A stretch of 64,000 nucleotides of DNA. Origin: Dactylis glomerata (taxonomy: Eukaryota; Streptophyta; Magnoliopsida; Poales; Poaceae). Below are positions 33,390-43,256 of the stretch, one piece after another (position 1 is the stretch's first letter; each line of letters begins with the position of its first letter). The stretch lies in contig QXEO01000222.1 in assembly GCA_007115705.1 (NCBI GenBank), positions 62,001 through 126,000 of the forward strand. Reading direction: 5' to 3'. Made by a program: the position numbers and the translations under genes. The notes beneath the pieces are model-generated. The model ran no database searches. It had not been told where the DNA came from and worked only from the letters and a program-made list of their open reading frames with translations.

Positions 33390-35021
33390 TGATGCGTGGT
33401 GAATGACCAGCCCGTTGGGAACCCCAAGAGGAAGGTGTGATGAGTATAGCAGCTGGTTTTCCCTCAGTTAAGAAACCAAGGTTTATCGTTTTTGGAGAGG
33501 AGAGACAAACGACTGAAGGTGATGCTTGCTAGCTTGCGACAGCTTCGGACAATTTATATATGGTGCCTCGTCCAAGCTTTGCTTGCTAGCTGCAACACGG
33601 AACCTGCACACACACAACCAAGTACTTTGCTCCCAACTTGCGATGAGGTTGTCAATCTCACCGGTTTGCTTGAAACAAAGGTTATGAGTGTATCGAGTGG
33701 AAAACAGTAGAGTATGCGAATAAAGTAAACAGTGCGAGTAAAGTAAACATGTGATAACAATATGATGGAAATAGGACCGGGATCCACAGTTCACTAGTGG
33801 TGTCTCTCCATAGATAAATAACACATGCTGGGTAAACAAATTACAGTTGGGCAATTGATAGAATAAAGATAAACGTGATATGTCAAGAAGATCACTATGA
33901 GATTTACTCTGGGCATTACAACAAAATACATAGACCACCATCCAACTGCATCTATGACTAATAATCCACTCCCGGGGATATCAATCCGAACACCCCATGA
34001 GTATTAAGTTGCGAACAACAGATAATTGCATTAAGCAAAGTGTGTAATGTAAACAAAGCATATGCCCTTGAGCATATGAATGTTGTTTTCTCCCTAGTAG
34101 CAACATCACATCTACAACCTTAGAGGTTTCTGTCACTCCCCCAGGTTAAATAGAGGCATGAACCCACTATCGAGCATAAATACCCCCTCTTGGAGTGACT
34201 AGCAACTACTCGGCCAAGATAGCTACTAACAACGGAGAGCATGCAAGATCATAAACAACATAGAGATAACAAAAGATAATATTCAGTACAGCAACTCAAT
34301 CATAAACACCAATATTCATCGGATCCCAACAAACCAAACATGTAGAATTACATAACGGTGATCTCAATCATGTAGGGCAGCTCATGAGATCTAAACATGA
34401 AGCACATGGTGGAGAAGACAACCATCTAGCTACTGCTATGGACCCATAGTCCTAGGTAGACTACTCACTCATCGCTCCGGAGGCAAGCATGACGATGAAG
34501 AAGACCTCCGGTGGCGATTCCCCTCTCCGGCAGGGTGCCGGGAAGAGCTTCTGGACCCTCCCGATCTTCGGGTCGACGGCAGCGGCGGATCGCGATGTGT
34601 TCTGGAAAAGTGATCGGGTACTTAGGTTTTTTCCGTCGGGGGGTCTTTATAGGCGAAGGGGCGATGTCAGAGGAGGAGCCAGGCGCCCTCACGCGGGGCC
34701 CGCGCGGCCAGGGGCCTGGCCGCGCCACCCCTGCGTGTGGGGCCCTGGTGGCCCCCCTCCTACTCTCCTTCGGATCTCTGGAAGCTTCCGGGTAAAATAA
34801 GACTTCAGGAACTTGTTTCGTCCAATTCCGAGAATATTTCCTGTGTATCACTTCTGAAACACAAAACAACAGAAAACAGGAAACTGGCACTGTGGCAACT
34901 CGTTAATAGGTTAGTTCCGGAAAATGCATAAAAGTGCCACTAAGTGTAATGAAACAATAGGCAAATGGTGTAAAAACAAGCATGGAGCATCAAAAATTAT
35001 AGATACGTTGGAGACGTATCA
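33390..35021 (-). repeat. 5' LTR of the minus-strand gypsy element
   Basis: Pairs with 27928-29560. Examples of differences: TAGTAGCTGTTTTT against TAGCAGCTGGTTTT, and CGTTCTTGG against CGTTTTTGG. Confidence 0.85.
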
Positions 35022-35037
35022 ACATGCAGAGCCCCAT
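35022..35037 (-). pseudogene. PADRE host gene, first piece with start codon
   Basis: The minus strand reads ATGGGGCTCTGCATGT. The ATG is at 35037-35035, followed directly by the insertion of the gypsy element. The frame continues at 27922. A short N-terminal M-G-x-C is usual for PADRE proteins and could be a lipidation signal, which I infer only from the residues. Confidence 0.8.
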
Positions 35038-35247
35038 TGTCTTCGGTCTGCTGGCGCTGCTGCGAGCTAGCGTGGTGGTGTTTGTTTAGTGAACCTGTGG
35101 TGGTAGACGAGGTAGTGAGGGAGATAGTGATGGAGGTGAATGTGTGGGAGGCCGATTCTATATAGGAGGACGCTGGGAGCGTGACGGGTTGGCGTTTGGG
35201 TGGGTCCAGGACAGCCTGCGTGGACTCAATCGTGATATTTTTACTCT
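35038..35247 (-). promoter_or_regulatory. 5' UTR and core promoter of the PADRE gene
   Basis: A TATA box (minus strand CCTATATAG, 35158-35166) lies about 120 bp upstream of the start codon. The intervening leader is C/A-rich (CACCTCCATCAC, CACCACCACG), typical of a plant 5' UTR. The CACTA element inserted at 35248, about 80 bp upstream of the TATA box, so the distal promoter would be at 37248 and beyond. Confidence 0.65.
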
Positions 35248-35688
35248 CACTAGTAGAAAAAAGGGCTTCCATTCGCCCCCATTAGTCCCCAACATGTTTG
35301 GTCCGTGGCTAAAGGGTCCATCAGTCCCGGTTCGTTTGAAAATGTGGGCCAGGGGGCATTAGTCCCGGTTCAAATGGGCCCTTCGGTCCCAGTTTCAGCC
35401 ACCAACCGGGACTAATGCCTTTGGGCCTTTAGTCCCAGCTCGTGGCGCAAACCGGGACTATAGGGCACCCTTTAGTCCCGGTTTGCTCCACGAGCCGGGA
35501 CTAAAGGGCAGTTCAAATGAACTGCCGCTCTCCCACGCGCGCCAGTTACGCATGCATGGTCGCCGATCGCTTTGGGAAATCGCTGTGGCCATTAACCACT
35601 TCGGTAATTGAACGACGACGCATCAGGACCTCATCGCCGGCGGGCTAATTACACCGCCGGCCAGCCTCTTCTTCTTCCCTCTCTCTAG

Positions 35689-35697
35689 TATATAAGG
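35689..35697 (+). promoter_or_regulatory. TATA box of the captured exonuclease gene
   Basis: TATATAAGG, about 120 bp upstream of the ATG at 35814. A CT-rich leader (CTCTCTCTCCCTCTC) precedes the ATG. Confidence 0.6.
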
Positions 35698-35813
35698 ATA
35701 TGTATCTATAAGCAATTCTTCATCCTCTCCTAATCTCCTCCAAAATGCCATAGCCTCCTCAAAAACACCATAGCCATCACCGGCGGCGAGCTCTCTCTCT
35801 CCCTCTCATTTCA

Positions 35814-36455
35814 ATGGAGCCAGCGACGCGGGTGCATAATCTCACCACCGAAGGGATGGAATTCACTATCACAGAAACCGTCCGTGCATCAACGGTGGAG
35901 AAGTGGCTCCACGCTGTCAATCAGCGGTTCCTCGACGCCGCACTGGTCAAATGTGTGGGCTTGGACTGCGAGTTCACCACCCCTCGCGATAAGCCTCATC
36001 AGCGTGCCGCCCTCCTTCAACTCTCGGTAGCGTCCGAGGTTTTGCTCTTCCAAATATGTCGGGTCGATCATGTGCCGTAGCTGCTCAGGGATTTCTTGGG
36101 GGACCCCACCATTAGATTCTGTGGCGCAGCTATCGGCAATGACGTGCGCATGCTGCAACCATACGGAATTCAAATTTCATCGGTGCACGACCTCCAAGTG
36201 ATTATACCGAACCCCACCACGAAACCAATTCCGAGTCTATATGATCTGTCCAATGCTACTATTGGGACAAAGCTTGAGAAGAAGAAGATCAAGAAGAACA
36301 AGAAGAAGGGCGACGAGGAAGAAGAAGAAGAAGAAGAACTTATATATGGTTGGGCCAAAGTTCCATTAAGCGACAAGCAAGTGTTGTATGCCGCTCTAGA
36401 CGCTCGCTTGAGCTTTGAGATTGCTAGCAATTTTTGGAACCTAGAAGGCTACTAG
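35814..36455 (+). pseudogene. Werner-type 3'-5' exonuclease captured in a CACTA element; one nonsense codon
   Basis: A DnaQ-like DEDDy exonuclease of the WRN-exo type, which removes nucleotides from DNA 3' ends with two metal ions. It has 213 codons after ATG. Exo I G-L-D-C-E-F gives D51 and E53. Exo II G-N-D-V gives D110. Exo III Y-A-A-L-D gives Y192 and D196. So all four acidic residues and the tyrosine are present. A Lys-rich then Glu-rich insert lies between Exo II and III (about 152-175). The frame has one defect, TAG at 36078-36080 (codon 89), between Exo I and II, and is otherwise open. No intron is needed. Without readthrough, only a fragment with Exo I would be made. Confidence 0.85.
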
Positions 36456-37247
36456 CTAGATGTGTGTGTGGTGTGGTGTGCGAGTGCATATATATATGAA
36501 AAAATGTACCGCCTCTTGTTTGGTTAACAAGTCTATTATATTGCTACTATTTTGGATTTTTCAAGTTTTTTGGCCTTTTTTGAATATTTTAATTATTAAA
36601 AATTAATAATTAAATTATGTATAAAAATTATTTGGAATTCATTCATGCTTATTATTACTTAATCATTGTTTCTTAATTTGTGAATTTATTTGGAATTTAA
36701 AAAAGTAATATTATATGTTTCCAAAGTGTATAGGTTAATAGAATTGGTAGCATACCAATATCAAGAAGTCGCGAGCACAGTCTTGGAAGCTACTATGGAA
36801 GGAATAGAGAAGTTAAGCGTGCTAAGGATGGAGCAGTGTGATGATGGGTGACCGATCGGGAAGTGAGGACCACATGTACTTGTAATTTGACATGACAATG
36901 GAGTGAGGACCACAATCTTGGAAGCTAGTAGGAAAGGAATAGAGATGATTAGATAATAGAGAAATAAAGAAAAATAGAGAAATAAAGAAAATACAGAAAT
37001 TCCGAAATAGAAAATACAAATTTTATTCCAAGTGGACCTTTAGTCCTGATTCCGAGTTACGAACCGGGACTAAAGGTCCTCCAGCCGCAGCACATGCCCC
37101 AGGCCACGTGGAGGACCATTGGTCCCGGTTCGTAAACAATCAGGACTAAAGGCTGAAGCCTTTAATCCCGCTTTGTTAGTCCCGGTTGCTACAACCGGGA
37201 CTAATGGGCGTTACAAACCAGGACAAATGGCCTTTTTTCCACCGGTG

Positions 37248-38350
37248 TCTATTCCTATCTTTGTATTTCGGTTTTTTGTTCTTACTGCTGTTACCTGGTC
37301 TAGGAGTGGGCGCTGCGTGTACGTACAGACTCGTCATAGGGACAGTGAGATTTAGGTGTGTCGTGTAATCACGGTAGTTACCATTTTGGATTTATGGAAA
37401 ATACTACTACTGTAAATTAAATATTACTCACACTCCTCTCTACCAAATTATGGTCTTGCAGCTCGTAGTCCCGTGAAAAGAAATCACTGCATGCTTACTG
37501 TAAATTTTGCACACCATATTGAGTGTGGCTTAACCTATAGGAAAACAAGTGAGGCGGAGGAGTTATCGGTGAAATCAGTTGTTGGATGCAGATGTGTTAT
37601 CGAGTGATAATGGAAATCACTACTCGTTAGTTTTCACTAAAAATTTATTGATTTCGCTAGACATCGGAATAATCATCTTTAACTTGAAATTTTAGTCATT
37701 TCAGCAACATACATTCATCCAAAAAAATATCCATAACATTTTTCAAAATTTTGAATAGATCTTTATGAAAATGTCGGTAGGGAAAGCCCATACATCTTTT
37801 TTTAATAATAAAAATAACCTAGAGTTCATTTTTCAAAAATTTGAATAGATTTTCTTTAAGGAAATGTGGTAGAGAAAGCCCATACATCTTTTTTAATAAT
37901 AAAAATAACCTAAATTTACGTACCTGAGGACTTGAACCTGGATTGTTGTTTTTTACATTCACTTTTCTAACTAAGTGAGCCTAGCTAACTTTTAATTTTT
38001 TTAAATATTTTAATAAATCTTGAGGGAATTTTTCTCTCTCTTTGGCCAAAAAAAATAAAATCATTGAAACTCAGTGATTTCGGCAGGTGCCGATATATTT
38101 CCAAAACTAAAATTTGAAACCATACCTGATTTAGCGAAGGTACGGTCCAGAGTGGTATAAAAATCTCACTTGTAACGCATCTCCTAGTGCGATGAACGCA
38201 CTAGCGCGGAAATAGTACTACTAGGCTACAAGTTGACTAATGTGATAATTCTACATTGATAGGCAGGGCGAAATGTCATCGCTGCATATCTTTTGGGAAC
38301 ATACACATATAGCGACATCGTAGCTTAGTATCTTTTTCATGATGAAATGG
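37248..38350. other. Region upstream of the PADRE gene, no gene seen
   Basis: AT-rich. It contains a two-copy tandem duplication at 37738-37912 (listed separately) and no convincing reading frame. Confidence 0.5.
37738..37912 (+). repeat. Two-copy tandem repeat, about 92-bp unit
   Basis: ATTTTTCAAAATTTTGAATA...GGGAAAGCCCATACATC...AATAAAAATAACCTA occurs twice, the second copy from about 37830. The copies differ at several positions. Confidence 0.75.
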
Positions 38351-38352
38351 TA

Positions 38353-38455
38353 CTCCCTTCAACCCATATTACTTTTCTCTAATACGGATATATCTACCGC
38401 TAAAATGTGTCTAGATACATCTATATTAACGAAGAGTATTATAGGTTGGAGGGAG
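38353..38455. mobile_element. Stowaway MITE
   Basis: Ends CTCCCTTCAACCCATATTAC and (read inwards) CTCCCTCCAACCTATAATAC, with TA duplications at 38351-38352 and 38456-38457. 103 bp, non-coding, typical of Tc1/mariner-derived Stowaway elements in Triticeae. Confidence 0.85.
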
Positions 38456-40514
38456 TACGGAGACAGGAAAAGCGAGAAGGGCGGGCGTATTCCGTGTCGC
38501 TAGCCCAAAGTCAAAAGCGATCAGGATCAAACGGTTTTTGCAGAAACTCGTGTGCGTTTTAGCTAGTGCTACTGTAGGTCTGTAGTAGTACTACGTGCCT
38601 AGTGGTTTGTTTCCTCGGGGCGGCAACACGGCGAAAATTGGTATAGCTTGCGGGTACACCTGATCAAAACGCTTCGCAACGCCCCCGTGTCGCCAGCGCC
38701 GCCACTCCCTGTGAGCTCGCCCTCACCGCCACCTCCTTCAGCCTCCATCCTACATCCTTTTCCTCACCTTTCTCTTCAATCGCTCCGAATCGAGCTCCTA
38801 CTCTGTGCTTCATGGTGGCGCCGAAGGTCATGGTTGGTCCTTTATAGTGTTGTCTCCTTCACTTGAGACCGCGAGTTGGGTCGCCCTCTCGATGGCCTAG
38901 ATGTGAAGACGGCGGCATGCCACTGGAGACCTAGTAACTAGTCAGTCCGTGGCCAGATTTCACCGGGGGGGTCGGTCTCCTGCCATGAACCTTGACCTCC
39001 GAGCTGCGTTCTAGGTCTAGGCCTTTCCGGTCCGCATGGATCTGGGACGGTTGGTTACGGGGTGCAGGTGCCGGAGGTGCGTCCATGCGGCAGCGGGGGT
39101 GGTCAGCCGCGTGCGTGTGGCTCGTTCTTCTGAGGAAGACGGGTTTGGTTGGCTCCTAGATTCTTGAGCGACAGCTCCTTATGGTGGACACGATGGCACC
39201 TGGCAGCGGGTGCCGGGTGCTGGTTGGCAGTCTCGGCTGTGTGGGCAGCGGGATGGTCTATGTGGGAGGCATTCGTGGTGTTTGAGTTTGGTGCTCCTGC
39301 CCATATCTTGGCGTCACCTACCCTCTATGGCTAGGGATTCTAGGGACAGCCATCGGTATTCGGGCGAAAGCCTTCCCCGATGTGGTTGCCGGTGACATCG
39401 ACGATCTCGAGCGTCGCTTCCCTCCTTGGAGGCGTCATTGTCAATCTAGCCCCTCCACCATTGGCTTTGGGTGATAACACACATTTGGTTTGTCGGTCGA
39501 GGCAGCGGCGGCGCCTTGGCGTCGCTCCCTTCTTGAAGGCGTTGCCTTGGTAGCTTTTGGTCCTTTTCAGCTAGTCGTCGTGGGTGTGGTGCTTGGGCGG
39601 CGACAGTGCGGCTTTCGGAGTGGCAGTCTCCCCCGCTGCGGGTGTGCTTAGATTCTCATATTCTTGGATGGTCTTGCTTCATTTGCATCTTGAGCTCTAG
39701 GGTGAGTACGCCATTGTTTGTCGGTACGACGCCCTCGATCCTGGGCGAGAGGGCACGTGCCCTCTTGGCGATGGACGCAATACATTGTGAAACAGTATGT
39801 CTATGCTCGATGGTGATGAAGGCCATCCTCCGATGGTGTGGTGTCTTCCTCCTCCACTCTACCTCGATCAGCGAATATTTCGGTGGATGAAGATCCAAGC
39901 ATTTGCAGGCTGTGTTTTGTGTTGTACTCTAGTGTATGCCTGTTTTGTGGACGAGCTTTTTTGATGTTTTCCTCAGCACCTTGCTTTGTTTATACTTTCA
40001 TTATTTGCCTTAACTGGATTTATTAATTTAAAGCTAGACGTAATGCCTTATGTTAAAAATAAAAATGGGTACACAAGAGTTCTATTGATGGTGTCAAATA
40101 TGGTGAGAAAGCAATTTCATTTTCCTATAAATTCTATTTTTAACTATGGCATTGTGTTCTCGTAGTACTATTTTGTTCTGTTTTACATGAAAAAAATACT
40201 CAGAAGTAATTCTATAACTCGGGACAAAGCCATATACTGTCTATGGGAACACCGTCATTATTCAAGTCGATCTGTATCGGCTAACATGGTCGCATATATG
40301 AAATTGACAGACAGATGGTGTGTGTCTGGGTGTATACCAGGCTACCAGCAGAGGAACGACGTGTCACGAGTTGAGTCACATGACCATCATCACTCATCAG
40401 TGGTGGTATATTATAAGCTCAACCAACATCAGTAGCTGTGAAATACTGTACTAGTATATGCAGCAGTACTTCCAGGCTAGCTGCAGGTGTCTGAGAACAT
40501 TCAGGAGCTAGATA
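38456..40514. other. GC-rich region, no supported gene
   Basis: From about 38650 to 39900 the sequence is GC-rich, with frames on both strands but no recognisable domain and no consistent codon pattern. Phrases such as GTCGTCGTGGGTGTGGTGCTTGGGCGGCG and an AT-rich end near 40030 suggest a decayed retroposon or gene fragment, but I cannot classify it. Confidence 0.4.
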
Positions 40515-40667
40515 CTCCCTCCGTTTAGAAATATAAGATGTTTTAGTTTTGTGAAAATAGTGTATTTAGACATCTTTTAGTGTATAGATTCGCTCGAATC
40601 TATACACTAAAATATGTCTAGATACACTCACTTTACAAAGCTAAAACATCTTATATTTCGGAGGGAG
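40515..40667. mobile_element. Stowaway MITE, near-perfect hairpin
   Basis: 153 bp with termini CTCCCTCCGTTTAGAAATATAA, nearly palindromic along its whole length (centre GATTCGCTCGAATC). TA duplications at 40513-40514 and 40668-40669. The transcript would fold into one long hairpin. Confidence 0.9.
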
Positions 40668-40694
40668 TAGAATGGAAAACATGTGCCGATAACA

Positions 40695-42883
40695 TCTTAT
40701 ATCTACTAATTGGAGGCACCATACGAAGCACCACGTTAATCCTAGAAGATGAGAGTTTTCAACCCTCCGATTAATGTACAACGTGTCCGCATCCATCAGA
40801 TGAATCCAAGAGACACGCCCACGTTTGAGTTGTTATCTCCTTGGTCTCCTCAATAGTAGTATACTCCCTTTATCCTCATGTCCCCAAACCGCCGCCATGG
40901 ATGTCTCTTGGTGCCATCGACATGTCTCAGCTGTTTTCGCTGAATCTGGTGTACTCCTCTCCTTCTAAATCAATCGATCCTCGCGCATAGCGACTGGGAC
41001 GACGCGCGTGACGGAGCCATCACTGGTGCACTGGCCCGTGACCCTTAGCTGCGGCTATGTGCACGGCGACCGATGGGCACGGCTGCATCCATCATCGGCG
41101 ATTCAACATGTGGTTCAACCAGCTACAACTGTTGTAGAGGTAGAAGACCAATGGACGAGGAGGTTAGGCTACATCTCTTAAGCGATCTGCAACTACCCGA
41201 TCTGGCCGTGACAATTTCGATCCGAGAGCCGTCCTCCAATCTCCCACTACCTGTGTGCACAGCTGCCCGCCAGCGACAGCTGAAGATTGGCGCACAGCCG
41301 GCTGATGCCAAGATCGCGGCATCGCATAGCCAATAGGTGCATGCAGCGGCACTTCGAGCGCCGGCAAGGAGCAGAGGTAATTGGCCATCCAAATACTATC
41401 AACTTCATATATTTAATTGCCCATCTAATCAGGTGTTACTGATTTCATGTCGTGTAAATTTCCCTAGCATGGTATGTTCTATTGATATATAATTGAACAC
41501 CCCTCAAGTGCTCTTGATTTTCTTGCAGTGAAGTATTGTTTTCCCCACGCCTAAGCATATGGATGCACATTTTCTAAAGACTGGACCGGTGGACTGTAGT
41601 CATCAGATTTAACGGTGTACATAGTCTCTTCCTTGATTACTCTTTGAATTTCTACTGCATGCAACTTTTGCTGAGCTGGTCTCAGAGAAGTAATCAGGTT
41701 TAGTGGGAGCAATACTGCATATAAAATGATGGTAATAGGATTGGCTGATACTGAGCTAAGAAGGGAGAAGTTGGGTTAGATCAGCTAGCCTGTTGCCATT
41801 CAAATTGATCTGATCCTTCCAATGCGAAAACAGGGTAATGCACACTCTCTAGAAGAACCGGCGACGGGTTTGTGCTGCAGTCCTGCCATGACGCCCAGTG
41901 CAAATAAACTCCGTGACTACTTCCCGTTGCCTGCCAGTACAACGCCAAGTAACATATATCTTCACTCAGTCGTACATCCAAGATTTATGTTTCTCAAATA
42001 GTCATTAAGCTTATAGTTCATTTGTACATGTTGTTCAGAAGAAGAAGAAAAACAATACATTAGTCTTAGCCCATTTATCCTTTTCTCTTGCTGTCAATCA
42101 CATGACACAAGAGAATTTCATTCGCTATTTCAAAAAAAAAGGGAAATTCATTCGCACTACAGGTCTTTGTTCGTAGATAAAGCTCTCTAACCGTACAATT
42201 TGGCACTGCCAATTTCTTCAATTCCACCGTGTATTTTCCTGAGTTTATAACGAAAACGTGGCTCCTACCGAAGGAGTACTAGATAATAATGGAGGTAAAC
42301 AATTTAACCATGTATTTCTTTTATTTACACCAAAAAATATGGGCAACTGTGTCATTTGCGTGGAAGGATGTACCAGTACTGCGGCCTTGAGTTTTAAAGG
42401 TAAAAAATATTAAAATTTAAAGAGTGCAAGCCTATACGTTATAACAAAAATTGAGACTAACTGTGTTTATGAAGCTAGGTATGTGATATTGATTATTAAT
42501 GTATTTCTCTTCCAAAAAAGAACATGACGACAATTAATATTATTTTTATCACCTGAAAATAGGGCAATATTTATTGCCTAATTTTTGTTATGGCGCGGTT
42601 TGCATACTTTTTCCTACCCACAAACTTATATGCAATTCTGTTGTTTTGGTTTTAGCATGTGCTCTTGGTACAAGCTGATTTTATTATTATTTTTCTCCCA
42701 TAATAAAAATATATCATGTTTAAATAAAATGTAGACATCCTTCTTTTCACTATAGGGGTAACAAAACAGTCATCTAATAAATACTTCTAAGAATCTTTCA
42801 TTAATAGACATGTAAAAAATTAAAACATTTTTAATGTATTCTCTGAATAACTAGCCCGTGCACCCGCACGGGTTGCTGACTAG
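40695..42883 (+). mobile_element. Non-autonomous Helitron A
   Basis: Starts TCTTATATCTACTAATTGG after an A (40694) and ends CTAG (42880-42883) before a T, the A/T insertion rule of Helitrons. A 7-bp hairpin, CCCGTGC-ACCC-GCACGGG (42855-42872), lies 7 bp before the CTAG. It has no terminal inverted repeats or target duplication, as expected. The first ~110 bp match Helitron B. No Rep/helicase coding capacity is present and I recognise no captured gene. Confidence 0.75.
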
Positions 42884-43256
42884 TTTGGTAATAATTGGAT
42901 TGGACACGCACCGAACAAATCACTGGGGCCAGGCCAGCTAGTGCAACTTGCAGATCTCAAGGACCAGATCACTGTTCGTCCAGGGCCAGCGAAGGAATGA
43001 CCAATATAATCAGGGTGGTGTGCACTTGGACAAGTAGGACAAGTAGGCATGGACCCGTTGCCCACGTATTATTGTCTGGTTGTGGTAAACATATATTGTA
43101 GAGTACGTCCTTTGTTTTCGGAAATTCGTTTTGGAACTGGGATCAGATGATCCCTGTCTCCTGGACCAATCAGTAACGGACAGGTTAATCACTGCATGCG
43201 TATATTGTCGCGTATAAAGGATATACTCTAGAATATTGTACAGTGTCCCGAAATAA
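42884..43256. other. Short host segment between two Helitrons
   Basis: 373 bp with no recognisable gene or repeat. Frames on both strands are short. Confidence 0.4.

Larger units (their letters stand above)
27928..35021 (-). mobile_element. Non-autonomous gypsy element, minus strand
   Basis: LTRs 27928-29560 and 33390-35021 (1,633 and 1,632 bp) start TGATGCGTGG and end GAGACGTATCA on the + strand. The flanking duplication is ACATG (27923-27927, 35022-35026). The primer site at 33361-33380 reads TCTGGCGCCGTTGCCGGGGA on the minus strand (tRNA-Asp type), and the polypurine tract AAGCTTGGGGATGCT lies next to the left LTR (29561-29575). So the 5' LTR is at the right. Only a short gag-like frame (32497-32949) is coded. 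The LTRs differ at only scattered sites, so it is young. Confidence 0.9.
35248..37247 (+). mobile_element. Non-autonomous CACTA transposon carrying an exonuclease gene
   Basis: Exactly 2,000 bp. The left end is CACTAGTAGAAAAAAGGGC and the right end, read inwards, is CACCGGTGGAAAAAAGGCC. The 3-bp duplication TCT is on both sides (35245-35247, 37248-37250). Subterminal repeats of AGTCCCGGTT / AACCGGGACTA fill about 35320-35515 and 37040-37215 in both orientations, as in grass CACTA elements. There is no transposase (TNPA/TNPD), so movement would need help in trans. The interior carries a gene with its own TATA box. Confidence 0.92.

Noticed and set aside
38648..39898. Several 60-94 codon ORFs in a GC-rich segment
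   Set aside because: Open on both strands, no domain, no promoter; too weak to call a gene.
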